From Rikenellaceae bacterium (lineage in GTDB: Bacteria; Bacteroidota; Bacteroidia; Bacteroidales; Rikenellaceae): DNA of 64,000 nucleotides. Below, one piece after another: positions 40,581-50,281 of the stretch. Made by a program: the position numbers and the translations under genes. Under the pieces are notes generated by a model. The model ran no database searches and had not been told where the DNA came from. It worked only from the letters and a program-made list of their open reading frames with translations. Within the stretch, counting starts at the first letter, position 1; each line of letters begins with the position of its first letter. Location of the stretch: assembly GCA_015060015.1 (NCBI GenBank), contig SUZG01000005.1, positions 52,875 through 116,874 of the forward strand. Reading direction: 5' to 3'.

Positions 40581-41720
40581 ATGCCTATAATTGATATAGT
40601 AGATGCTGTTTCAGCACCATATACCGTGTGGCGTACGCTTCGCGGCATAGAGCCTCTATGTCATAACGGCAGGGCTACATTCATCACGGGAAATGCCGCA
40701 GTGACCTTTACGGTGATGCACGAGGGGCGAAAGAAGATTCTCAAATGCTACACCCGCAGCAACCCCTATCTTCGCGAGATATACGGCTCGAAGTACTACC
40801 CCAACGAGCTGTGCGTCATATCACTGACAGGCAGTCAGATGTGGATTGATTGTTTGCTGTACGACTACATCGAGGGCATATCGCTTGACGAGGCGATATG
40901 TGCGGCACACGACTGCCACGATATTGCACTTCTGGCAAGGGCCTTTGACACGATGGCGTGTCATATTCTCGCCGACAGCACCTCACACGGAGATTTGAAG
41001 CCGGAGAATATCATCGTCACGCCCTCGCTGGAGATGATTCCGATAGATTACGACTCGGCATTCACACCCTCGCTTGCAGGCAAACCCGCCACAGAGGTAG
41101 GTACGGCCGGCTATCAGCACCCTGCACGCGACATACGCTTCTTCGACAAGCATCTCGACGACTACTCCATAGCTATAATATCAACCCTGCTGCATATCGC
41201 CGCAACAGACTTTTCGATTGTGGAGAAGTTTCGTGATACGCACGAAAACCCTTTACAGCCACGCGACATAATAGCGGGTAAATGCCCCTATTTAAGCACT
41301 CATACGGAGGCCTTTGCACGCCGAGGAGATGCCATTCGCTATCGCATTGCAAGTATGCTCACATCGGCCTGGCCGCGATTGTTCAACCTTGAACATACAC
41401 TCCGTTTCTCGCAGGCGGAAAACCTTGCAGCCTCAACCGAAGGGGCTTACCTTGACGAGGAGAACGGTCTGTGGGGCTGCCGCAACGATGAGGGATGGAT
41501 TATACCGCCACTCTATGACAGCGGCCTTGACCCCGTTGAGGGTTATATGATTGCTATGCTTGGAGGCTACGCACACCTGATATCGATTACCGAGGGCAGG
41601 GTGGTACACTCCTTTGAGAAGGGCATAACGGCAAGGTCGGTATCCAATGGCGAGGTTGTCATCCGCGACAAGGATGGCAATCGCACGAGCATCACACTAA
41701 AATCCATTCTCGCAGATTAG
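40581..41720 (+). CDS. Protein kinase-like protein with C-terminal WG-type region
   Basis: ILKCY (VAIK-like Lys), SHGDLKPENIIV catalytic loop, IDYDSA (DFG-like), GTAGYQHP; C-terminal ENGLWGCRNDEGWIIPPLYD; start at 40581. Confidence 0.85.
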   Translation: MPIIDIVDAVSAPYTVWRTLRGIEPLCHNGRATFITGNAAVTFTVMHEGRKKILKCYTRSNPYLREIYGSKYYPNELCVISLTGSQMWIDCLLYDYIEGISLDEAICAAHDCHDIALLARAFDTMACHILADSTSHGDLKPENIIVTPSLEMIPIDYDSAFTPSLAGKPATEVGTAGYQHPARDIRFFDKHLDDYSIAIISTLLHIAATDFSIVEKFRDTHENPLQPRDIIAGKCPYLSTHTEAFARRGDAIRYRIASMLTSAWPRLFNLEHTLRFSQAENLAASTEGAYLDEENGLWGCRNDEGWIIPPLYDSGLDPVEGYMIAMLGGYAHLISITEGRVVHSFEKGITARSVSNGEVVIRDKDGNRTSITLKSILAD

Positions 41721-41802
41721 TGCGGTTTTGCAAAGATGACACAACACTTGTTGTAAATTTCGGCTAAAAAGTGTAAATTTGCATCAATTAGAGATATTGT
41801 CA

Positions 41803-42657
41803 ATGTATTCACAGGAGATAACACGCAAGTACCGCACCGCATTTGTCATTGCACTTGACCGTTCCGGCTCAATGCAGGAGCAGATGCGTTATGGGCGTTA
41901 TATGCAGACCAAAGCGACCATTCTGTCACATACAGCGGGAGCTCTCATCACGGAGCTTATCGACCGTTGCCGTCGCACCGATGCACTTCGAAACTACTAC
42001 GACATTGCCGTTGTAGGGTATGGTAACGACGAGGTGGAGATGCTGCTGGGTGGCGACGGGTTTATTGCGATAGATGAACTGGAACGCCACCAGCCCGCAG
42101 AGATAACGACCACGACCGAAGAGCATCTGCCTGACGGCTCGTGGGCAATGGTGGAGCATCGTTCCGTAGAGTGGTTTGAGCCAAAAGCCGAGGGAAATAC
42201 TCCGATGTACGAGGCTATGTTGCGAATACGCGACCTTGTGAAGGACTGGTGTGCAAAGAAAGAGAACAAAGAGAGTTTTCCGCCCGTAGTGATACACATC
42301 ACCGATGGCGAGGCTTCGGACTGCGACGACAGGGAGCTGATAGACATCTGCTCGCAGATAAAGCAGACAGGCACAGCCGACGGCAATACCCTCCTGCTGA
42401 ATATTCACATATCGGCAGACAATCAACTTCCGGCAATATTGTTCCCTATGCCTGACGAGATGCTGGCAGCGAGTCATCACGCCAAGACTCTGGCCGATTG
42501 TTCGAGCATTATGCCGGAGACTTTCAACGAGGCGATATGCAGTCTGAAAGGGCGTGCTGCCATACCGCCGTTTATAGGTATGGGCTACAACGCCTCCGTT
42601 ATTGAGCTGCTCTCGATAATCAACATCGGCTCACGCAGTGCCTCTAATATGCAGTAG
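41803..42657 (+). CDS. von Willebrand factor A domain protein
   Basis: FVIALDRSGSMQEQM MIDAS motif, GNTPMYEAML, VVIHITDGEASDCDDREL. Confidence 0.9.
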   Translation: MYSQEITRKYRTAFVIALDRSGSMQEQMRYGRYMQTKATILSHTAGALITELIDRCRRTDALRNYYDIAVVGYGNDEVEMLLGGDGFIAIDELERHQPAEITTTTEEHLPDGSWAMVEHRSVEWFEPKAEGNTPMYEAMLRIRDLVKDWCAKKENKESFPPVVIHITDGEASDCDDRELIDICSQIKQTGTADGNTLLLNIHISADNQLPAILFPMPDEMLAASHHAKTLADCSSIMPETFNEAICSLKGRAAIPPFIGMGYNASVIELLSIINIGSRSASNMQ

Positions 42658-42659
42658 TT

Positions 42660-43655
42660 ATGGCAACAATTTCGGCATTTCGCAAAGCATTGAACTCTCC
42701 GATAGAGCATTTTCGCACGATTCCCAATATTGTGTGGAATGGCTGCCCTATTGTCCGCTCAACATATTTTGCAGAGTGCCGGGCAACACTTGCCGGATGC
42801 CCCGTAATGGTCTTTATGCCTCTCACTAATGATGCTTTGCAACGTGTGGAACGCCTCTGTACACTGAAAAAACATCTGACATCGCAATTAGTACCACATC
42901 TGACAATTCTACGCCAAGAGATGCGTTACAATACTGTCAGCGACGATGGTTTCGAAGATATATTGTTGGAGCCATACCATTTCGGAAATACTCTGTCGGA
43001 GTGTCTGAATGTGGCCACAACCGACAACAGCATTGTTCCGACCCTATTAGCAGCCATTGACACACTACAAGAGGAGTTGCAGAGAGTAAACATCTCACTC
43101 AACAATGTGCGGGCTGAAAACCTTATCTTCGACAGCAACAACACTCTGCGACCCATACGCTGGTACTACGCCACCGAGGGTGCGGGCGGAGATGACGGGG
43201 CTTTCAACGAGTTACGCACGAAGATTGCATCTGCAGTAGAGTCAGCAGCGGAAAATACGGATACGATGCTGCTGCGAGAGCCCGATACAGCAACCTACAA
43301 TGTTGTGGGATACGACCCATCGCTATACATCAACCACCTCGATATGACCGAAGGTCTGATTGCCGTTGAGACTCTTCGCGGCTGGGGATTCATCGACTGC
43401 GACGGCAATATCGTCATTGAGCCGCAATATGGCTGGGTGAGTCAGTTCTGCGAGGGGCGTGCCGAGGTGGAGACAGCCGAAGGTATGGGTCTTATAAACA
43501 AAAGTGGGGAGTATATCATTTTGCCCGAATACAACATAGTGGATTATGACCACATAACGGGTAACTCGCTGGTAAACAAAGATAACTGCTGGGCGTTGTT
43601 CGACTATTCGGGAGAGATAATTGAGCCATTCAGCACAGAAAAACCGAAAATTTAG
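42660..43655 (+). CDS. Degenerate kinase-like domain fused to C-terminal WG repeats
   Basis: ISLNNVRAENLIF aligns with HGDLKPENIIV; C-terminal RGWGFIDCDGNIVIEPQYGWVSQFCEGRAEVETAEGMGLINKSGEYIILPEYN. Confidence 0.75.
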   Translation: MATISAFRKALNSPIEHFRTIPNIVWNGCPIVRSTYFAECRATLAGCPVMVFMPLTNDALQRVERLCTLKKHLTSQLVPHLTILRQEMRYNTVSDDGFEDILLEPYHFGNTLSECLNVATTDNSIVPTLLAAIDTLQEELQRVNISLNNVRAENLIFDSNNTLRPIRWYYATEGAGGDDGAFNELRTKIASAVESAAENTDTMLLREPDTATYNVVGYDPSLYINHLDMTEGLIAVETLRGWGFIDCDGNIVIEPQYGWVSQFCEGRAEVETAEGMGLINKSGEYIILPEYNIVDYDHITGNSLVNKDNCWALFDYSGEIIEPFSTEKPKI

Positions 43656-43675
43656 AAAACCAAAAAATATTCAAT

Positions 43676-44599
43676 ATGGAACAGACAAAATGTCTTATCA
43701 TAGGTAGCGGGCCTGCGGGTTTTACCGCTGCAATTTACGCTTCGCGTGCAAATCTTTCGCCTATCGTCTATGAGGGCATCGAGCCGGGTGGTCAGCTCAC
43801 CACAACGACCGAGATTGAGAACTTCCCCGGCTACCCCGAGGGTATCGGCGGTACGGAGATGATGGCCGACTTGAAGCGTCAGGCACAGCGTTTTGGAGCC
43901 GATGTACGCTTCGGTATCGTAACCGATATCGACTTTGATGTTCGTCCGTTTGTAGTGACTATCGACGGCGAGAAGAAGATTGAGGCCCAGACGCTTATCG
44001 TTGCCACAGGTGCTTCGGCAAAGTATCTCGGTCTGGAGTCGGAGGCGAAGTTCAGAGGTATGGGCGTGAGTGCTTGTGCCACATGTGACGGCTTCTTTTA
44101 TCGCAAGCAGGATGTGGCCGTTGTGGGCGGTGGCGACACAGCCTGCGAGGAGGCCACCTACCTCGCATCTATCTGCAAGCAGGTATATCTGATTGTAAGA
44201 AAACCATTCCTGCGTGCATCAAAAGCTATGCAGGAGAGAGTGTTCAACACACCGAATATCAAGGTTATGTTTGAGCATAACACAGTCGAGGTTCTGGGCG
44301 ACGAGGATGGCGTTACGGGAGCCCGTCTGCGTCACACATCGGGCGAGGAGACCACCATCGACATCAGCGGCTTCTTCCTCGCTATCGGTCATCACCCCAA
44401 CACCGAACTCTTCAAGGGTAAGCTGGAACTCGACGAGGAGGGTTATATCAAGACCATTCCCGGCACATCGAAGACCAACATCGAGGGTGTCTTTGCTGCG
44501 GGCGATGTGAAGGATCCCCACTATCGTCAGGCTATCACAGCTGCCGGCTCGGGTTGTATCGCTGCACTCGATTGCGAACGTTATCTGTTGAGCAAATAG
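43676..44599 (+). CDS. trxB: Thioredoxin-disulfide reductase
   Basis: IIGSGPAGFTAAIYASRANL, CATCDGFFYRKQDVAVVGGGDTACEEA. Confidence 0.97.
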   Translation: MEQTKCLIIGSGPAGFTAAIYASRANLSPIVYEGIEPGGQLTTTTEIENFPGYPEGIGGTEMMADLKRQAQRFGADVRFGIVTDIDFDVRPFVVTIDGEKKIEAQTLIVATGASAKYLGLESEAKFRGMGVSACATCDGFFYRKQDVAVVGGGDTACEEATYLASICKQVYLIVRKPFLRASKAMQERVFNTPNIKVMFEHNTVEVLGDEDGVTGARLRHTSGEETTIDISGFFLAIGHHPNTELFKGKLELDEEGYIKTIPGTSKTNIEGVFAAGDVKDPHYRQAITAAGSGCIAALDCERYLLSK

Positions 44600-44608
44600 C
44601 ATCGTAGC

Positions 44609-45541
44609 GTGTCGATAGCAGTAACCATACTCGGCAACACCTCGGCTAAGCCTACGCCTACGGGACACCCCTCGGCACAGGTCGTGAACATCAACGAACA
44701 GCTCTTTCTGGTTGATGCGGGCGAGGGTGTGCAGCGACAGATGATGCGTTATGGGCTATCGCCATTGAAGTTGCGTGCCATATTTATCTCGCATCTGCAC
44801 GGCGATCATATCTTCGGAGTGTTTCCATTGCTCTCGACAATGGGTCTGTATGGTCGTCGTACTCCGCTGAAAATATATGCTCCACGCCCCTTTGGCGAGA
44901 TGTTGGAGGGCTTTTTAAGGCTTTTTGAGAGTGACCTGCCCTACACGCCCGAATGGATTGAGGTGGATACGACCAAGCACCGCATAATCTGGGAGAATGA
45001 CACCACCGAGGTATGGACTCTGCCCCTGCGACATCGTGTGCCGACGGCAGGCTATCTGTTCCGTCAGAAGGAGCCGGCACTCAATGTAAGCAAGTATGCC
45101 ATAGACCGTTACGGTCTTTCGGTGGCACAAATCGTGGCAGCCAAACGAGGCGAGGATATCACACTCGACAGCGGCGAGAGATTATCGAACAGCGATATTA
45201 CCTATCGTCCCTACAGAACACTCGCCTACGCCTACTGCTCCGACACAAACTACTCGGCACGCCTCGCAAAGATGGTTGCAGGTGTGGATATGCTATACCA
45301 CGAAACGACATACGCCGCCGCCGAAAAGAAGATTGCAAGAGAGAGAGGCCACGCCTCAACCGTTGATGCCGCCAAGGTAGCACTTACGGCCGGCGTGGGA
45401 AGGCTTCTTATCGGCCATTTTTCGTCACGCTACAAAGATTTGCAGCCATTAGTGGAGGAGTGTCGCGAGATATTTCCTGCATCGGATATTGCCGAGGAGG
45501 GCAAGACATTTTTGATTGAACCAAAGAGCCATAAACAATGA
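44609..45541 (+). CDS. rnz: Ribonuclease Z
   Basis: ISHLHGDHIFGVFPLLSTMGL; MLYHETTY; RLLIGHFSSRYKD; GTG start. Confidence 0.95.
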   Translation: MSIAVTILGNTSAKPTPTGHPSAQVVNINEQLFLVDAGEGVQRQMMRYGLSPLKLRAIFISHLHGDHIFGVFPLLSTMGLYGRRTPLKIYAPRPFGEMLEGFLRLFESDLPYTPEWIEVDTTKHRIIWENDTTEVWTLPLRHRVPTAGYLFRQKEPALNVSKYAIDRYGLSVAQIVAAKRGEDITLDSGERLSNSDITYRPYRTLAYAYCSDTNYSARLAKMVAGVDMLYHETTYAAAEKKIARERGHASTVDAAKVALTAGVGRLLIGHFSSRYKDLQPLVEECREIFPASDIAEEGKTFLIEPKSHKQ

Positions 45542-46278
45542 CAAAAGCCGAGATACAATTCGTTCGTTCGCTTGCCGACAAACGCACGCGTGATGAGGAG
45601 CATCTGTTCCTTGCCGAGGGCGACAAGCTCATAGCCGAGATTATCGCTTCGGGGTGGAAGATTCGCCATCTATACGCTTTGGAGGGGCACTTTGAAGGGC
45701 GTGCCGAGCAGATTTCGCCAAAGGAGATGGAACGCCTCTCGCAACTGAAAACGGCCTCAACATCGCTGGCTGTCGTGGAGCAGCCACACCATAAGACTCC
45801 CGCCACAGCCTCGGCCAAACAGCTGGCGTTGGCCCTGGACGGCGTACAGAACCCCGGCAACCTCGGCACAATTATACGCCTTGCCGACTGGTTTGGCGTG
45901 GAGGATATCTTCTGCTCGGAGGATACGGCCGACTGCTTCAACCCCAAGGTTGTGCAGGCAACAATGGGTGCTATCTTGCGAGTGAGAGTACACTATCTGC
46001 CATTGGCCGATTTTCTCGCACGCACAGCCGCAGAGGGTACGCCCATCTACGGCACTATGCTCGATGGCGAGAACATCTATGATGCCGAATTAGAAGCTGG
46101 CGGAGTGATAGTTATGGGCAACGAAGGCAAGGGTGTCAGCAGAGAGTGTGCCCGACACTTCTCGCATCGTCTGCTCATCCCCACCTACCCCGCCGACAGA
46201 CAAGGCTCCGAGTCGTTGAATGTGGCTATGGCTACGGGCATCGTATGTGCAGAATTCCGTCGCCGCACGAGGGGTTAA
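45538..46278 (+). CDS. TrmH/SpoU-family RNA 2'-O-methyltransferase
   Basis: LALDGVQNPGNLGTIIRLADWFGVEDI; VIVMGNEGKGVS; ESLNVAMATGIV. Confidence 0.95.
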   Translation: MTKAEIQFVRSLADKRTRDEEHLFLAEGDKLIAEIIASGWKIRHLYALEGHFEGRAEQISPKEMERLSQLKTASTSLAVVEQPHHKTPATASAKQLALALDGVQNPGNLGTIIRLADWFGVEDIFCSEDTADCFNPKVVQATMGAILRVRVHYLPLADFLARTAAEGTPIYGTMLDGENIYDAELEAGGVIVMGNEGKGVSRECARHFSHRLLIPTYPADRQGSESLNVAMATGIVCAEFRRRTRG

Positions 46279-46298
46279 AACCGACCAAAAATGATACA

Positions 46299-46327
46299 AA
46301 ACGACCTTTGCGGAGGTCGTTTTTTCT
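46299..46327 (+). terminator. Intrinsic terminator
   Basis: aaacgacctttgcggaggtcgtttttt. Confidence 0.8.
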
Positions 46328-46408
46328 TTTATGAAAGTGCAAAATCGCAAGAAAACGCTAATAATTGAAAATTATTAGTATATTTGTGGTTTGAAAACGA
46401 TTGAATTT

Positions 46409-47518
46409 ATGTCAGATAACAGACTCAAAATAGGAATCACGCAGGGCGACACAAACGGCGTAGGCTGGGAGATTATACTCCGCACACTGGCCGACAGCCG
46501 CACAACAGAGCTGTTTACACCGGTGGTGTATGGCTCACTCGCCGCTGCAAAAGCATATATGCCTCTACTCGAAAAGAATAACGACGAGGAGTTGAGCAGC
46601 AAGATACAGTTTAACGTAGTGGCTTCGGCTGCCGAGGCTCGCTACGGCAAGATAAACCTCGTGGAGTGCAGCGACGTGAAGCCCACACCGGGCGTAGCAT
46701 CGAAGGAGGGTGGCAAGGCCGCTGTGGAGGCGTTGGAGAGAGCCGTTGCCGACCTGAAAGATGGCACTCTCGATGCTATGGTCACAGCTCCATTCGATAA
46801 GGAGATGGCACAGAGTGAGGAGTTTTCGTTCACAGGCCACACCGAGTTTATGGCTTCACACTTGGGCGGCGAGCCTATGATGATTATGTGCAGCGACCGT
46901 CTGCGTGTCGGACTGGTTACTATCCATATTCCCGTAGCGGAGGTGAGCAAGAGCATCTCAAAGGAGAAGATTGTGGAGGCACTCGACACCCTGCGTCAGT
47001 CACTCAAAGAGGATTTCGGCATCGTGGAGCCACGCATCGCCGTTCTGGCCCTCAATCCACACGCCGGCGAGGGAGGTATGCTCGGCTCGGAGGAGCAGGA
47101 GATTATCAAGCCCGCCATTGTGGAGGCTTTCGAGAAGGGAGTTCTGGCCTTTGGTCCATTCCCTGCTGATGGCCTGTTTGCGGCCGGTGGTTATGCGAAA
47201 TATGACGCTGTGCTGGCGATGTATCACGATCAGGGTTTGACACCGTTCAAGACCCTATCGCCCGATGGTGTGAACTTCACAGCAGGTCTGTCGGCCGTAC
47301 GCACATCGCCCGACCACGGCACTGCATACGACATCGCAGGCAAGGGTATAGCTGATCCGCAGTCGATACGTAACGCCATCTACACAGCTATCGACATCGT
47401 GCGTCACCGCGAGGCATGGGGCGACTGGACAGCAAAACCGTTGCAGCACTTCGAACGCGAGAAGGGCCGCGATGTGTCGGTTAAGGATTTGAAATTACCC
47501 GAACAGGGAGAGGAGTAG
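46409..47518 (+). CDS. pdxA: 4-hydroxythreonine-4-phosphate dehydrogenase
   Basis: LKIGITQGDTNGVGWEIIL; FTGHTEFMASHLG; MYHDQGLTPFKTLSPDGVNFTAGLSAVRTSPDHGTAYDIAGKG; ATG 46409. Confidence 0.95.
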   Translation: MSDNRLKIGITQGDTNGVGWEIILRTLADSRTTELFTPVVYGSLAAAKAYMPLLEKNNDEELSSKIQFNVVASAAEARYGKINLVECSDVKPTPGVASKEGGKAAVEALERAVADLKDGTLDAMVTAPFDKEMAQSEEFSFTGHTEFMASHLGGEPMMIMCSDRLRVGLVTIHIPVAEVSKSISKEKIVEALDTLRQSLKEDFGIVEPRIAVLALNPHAGEGGMLGSEEQEIIKPAIVEAFEKGVLAFGPFPADGLFAAGGYAKYDAVLAMYHDQGLTPFKTLSPDGVNFTAGLSAVRTSPDHGTAYDIAGKGIADPQSIRNAIYTAIDIVRHREAWGDWTAKPLQHFEREKGRDVSVKDLKLPEQGEE

Positions 47519-47613
47519 CGAAGGAGAATTAACACGGGTCATACGATGTATTCCGTCTCGTAATTGTGGAAGCATCGGAAGGCTCAAAACAATAAACAAC
47601 TTAAAATATTATT

Positions 47614-49560
47614 ATGATTAAAATTACTTTTCCCGATGGCTCAGTAAGAGAGTTCGCCAAAGGGACAACAGCTTACCAAGTAGCCGAGAGCATCAGCCCT
47701 CGTTTAGCTGCCGACTGTCTGGCCGCTTCGGTAAATGATTTGACGGTCGATATGGGCCGTGCAATCGATGAGGATGCAACAATCAAGTTTTTCAAGTGGG
47801 ACGACGCCGAGGGCAAGCACGCCTTCTGGCACACATCATCACACCTCTTGGCCGAGGCATTGCAGAGCCTCTACCCCGGCATTAAGTTCGGTATCGGTCC
47901 CGCTATTGACAATGGTTTCTACTACGATGTAGATTCTCCGACACCCATCACCGAGGGCGACCTCGCCACCATCGAGCAGAAGATGATGGAGCTGGCTCGT
48001 CAGAAGGAGGAGCTCGTACGTTCAGAGGTTTCAAAGGCTGAGGCCTTGAAGACCTTCACCGAGAAGGGTGACCAATATAAGGTGGAGCTTATTCAGGATT
48101 TGGAGGACGGCTCTATCTCATTCTATACAAACGGCTCATTTACCGACCTTTGCCGTGGTCCGCATATCCCCAACACGGGCTTTATCAAGGCTGTGAAGCT
48201 GACATCCGTAGCGGGTGCTTACTGGCGTGGTAACGAGAATAACAAGATGCTTACCCGTATCTATGGTGTATCGTTCCCCAAGAAGTCGATGCTCGACGAA
48301 TATCTGGCGATGATTGAGGAGGCCAAGAAGCGTGACCACCGTAAGTTGGGCAAGGATTTGGAGCTCTTCATGTTCTCACAGCGTGTAGGCCAGGGTCTGC
48401 CTATGTGGTTGCCGAAGGGTGCCGAGTTGCGTGACCGTCTGGAACGTTTCCTGCGTCAGATTCAGAAGGATTACGGCTACTTGCAGGTTATCACTCCGCA
48501 TATCGGTAACAAGGACCTCTATGTTACTTCGGGCCACTATGCAAAGTATGGCAAGGATTCGTTCCAGCCTATCCACACTCCATTTGAGGGCGAGGAGTAC
48601 CTGTTGAAGCCTATGAACTGCCCCCACCACTGCGAGATTTACCGTTCAAAGCCCCGTTCATACAAGGATCTTCCCGTTCGTTTGGCGGAGTTCGGTACGG
48701 TATATCGTTACGAGCAGTCTGGCGAGTTGCACGGCCTCACACGCGTGCGTAGTTTTACACAGGACGATGCTCACCTCTTTGTTCGTCCCGACCAGTTGTT
48801 GGAGGAGTTCGAGAAGGTTATCGACATCGTGCTTTACATCTTCCGCACATTGAAGTTCGACAACTATACAGCACAGATTTCGTTGCGTGACCCCAACAAC
48901 AAGGAGAAGTACATCGGTACGGACGAGAATTGGGAGAAGGCCGAGGGTGCTATCATCAAGGCTTGTGAGGAGAAGGGCCTCAACACCACTGTTGAGTTGG
49001 GTGAGGCTGCGTTCTATGGCCCCAAGCTGGACTTTATGGTTAAGGATGCTTTGGGCCGCAGCTGGCAGCTGGGTACTATTCAGGTGGACTACAACCTCCC
49101 CGAACGTTTCGACCTTACATACAAGGGTGCTGACGATAAGCTTCACCGCCCGATTATGATTCACCGTGCACCATTCGGCTCTATGGAACGTTTCGTGGCT
49201 GTGTTGCTGGAGCATACAGCAGGCCGCTTCCCATTGTGGCTCACTCCCGACCAGGCTGTTGTGTTGCCTATCTCGGAGAAGTACAACGACTACGCACAGA
49301 AGGTTGCCCGCGACCTTGGTAAGAAGGATGTGCGTGTGCAGGTTGATGAACGTAACGAGAAGATTGGCCGTAAGATTCGCGACAACGAGTTGAAGCGTAT
49401 CCCGTTCCTGCTTATCGTAGGTGAGAAGGAGGAGGCCGAGGGCAAGGTTTCAGTTCGCGTGCAGGGCGAGGGCGACAAGGGTGCTATGACCATTGCCGAG
49501 TTCGCCGAGCATATCAACTCGCTGGTTGATGCCGAGATTGAAGCAAACAAGATGGCTTAA
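47614..49560 (+). CDS. thrS: Threonyl-tRNA synthetase
   Basis: TGS domain, [57 protein letters not shown]. Confidence 0.98.
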   Translation: MIKITFPDGSVREFAKGTTAYQVAESISPRLAADCLAASVNDLTVDMGRAIDEDATIKFFKWDDAEGKHAFWHTSSHLLAEALQSLYPGIKFGIGPAIDNGFYYDVDSPTPITEGDLATIEQKMMELARQKEELVRSEVSKAEALKTFTEKGDQYKVELIQDLEDGSISFYTNGSFTDLCRGPHIPNTGFIKAVKLTSVAGAYWRGNENNKMLTRIYGVSFPKKSMLDEYLAMIEEAKKRDHRKLGKDLELFMFSQRVGQGLPMWLPKGAELRDRLERFLRQIQKDYGYLQVITPHIGNKDLYVTSGHYAKYGKDSFQPIHTPFEGEEYLLKPMNCPHHCEIYRSKPRSYKDLPVRLAEFGTVYRYEQSGELHGLTRVRSFTQDDAHLFVRPDQLLEEFEKVIDIVLYIFRTLKFDNYTAQISLRDPNNKEKYIGTDENWEKAEGAIIKACEEKGLNTTVELGEAAFYGPKLDFMVKDALGRSWQLGTIQVDYNLPERFDLTYKGADDKLHRPIMIHRAPFGSMERFVAVLLEHTAGRFPLWLTPDQAVVLPISEKYNDYAQKVARDLGKKDVRVQVDERNEKIGRKIRDNELKRIPFLLIVGEKEEAEGKVSVRVQGEGDKGAMTIAEFAEHINSLVDAEIEANKMA

Positions 49561-49600
49561 AGAACATCACACTAATAACAACAAGTAAACAGTTACTAAT

Positions 49601-50200
49601 TTGGCAATTACACAAAAACCGTTTCCACCCCGTCCGATGAACGGCGGAGGAAACAACCCCCAGCAAAGGGGCAAGCGTCCCGAGAAGGAGAACCCCAACC
49701 GTATCAACAACGAGATTACGGCCCCCACAGTACGCCTTGTAGGCGAGAATGTGGAGCCTAACACCGTTGTATCGTTGCGTGAGGCGTTGGCTATGGCCGA
49801 CGAGATGGAGTTGGATCTCATCGAGATTTCGCCCAAGGCCGATCCCCCCGTATGCCGCATTGCCGACTACCAGAAGTTCCTCTACCAGCAGAAGCGTAAG
49901 GCGAAGGAGATTAAGGCGAAGCAGGTCAAGGTCGTAATCAAGGAGATTCGTTTCGGCCCGCAGACCGACGACCACGACTACAACTTCAAATTGAAGCACG
50001 CCGAGAACTTCATCAAGGAGGGTGCGAAGGTTAAGGCTTCGGTATTCTTCCGCGGACGTTCAATCGTCTTCAAGGAGCAGGGCGAGATTCTTCTTCTGCG
50101 TTTTGCTACCGACTTGGAGGAGATTGCAAAGGTTGAGGCTATGCCCAAGCTTGACGGCAAGAAGATGAATATGATTCTTGCACCGAAGAGCAAGAAGTAG
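49601..50200 (+). CDS. infC: Translation initiation factor IF-3, likely non-ATG (TTG) start
   Basis: [71 protein letters not shown]. Confidence 0.95.
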   Translation: MAITQKPFPPRPMNGGGNNPQQRGKRPEKENPNRINNEITAPTVRLVGENVEPNTVVSLREALAMADEMELDLIEISPKADPPVCRIADYQKFLYQQKRKAKEIKAKQVKVVIKEIRFGPQTDDHDYNFKLKHAENFIKEGAKVKASVFFRGRSIVFKEQGEILLLRFATDLEEIAKVEAMPKLDGKKMNMILAPKSKK

Positions 50201-50219
50201 TCGAATATAGATTCATAAA

Positions 50220-50260
50220 TCCAAAACGGGGTGCTGTAAAAACAACATCCTGTTTTGGAT
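50220..50260 (+). terminator. Intrinsic terminator-like hairpin after infC
   Basis: ccaaaacggggtgctgtaaaaacaacatcctgttttgg. Confidence 0.6.
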
Positions 50261-50281
50261 TGTGTTTTAATAAGAGATGCC

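Noticed and set aside
41926-42480. 184-aa minus-strand ORF
   Set aside because: Antisense to the vWA gene; no independent support
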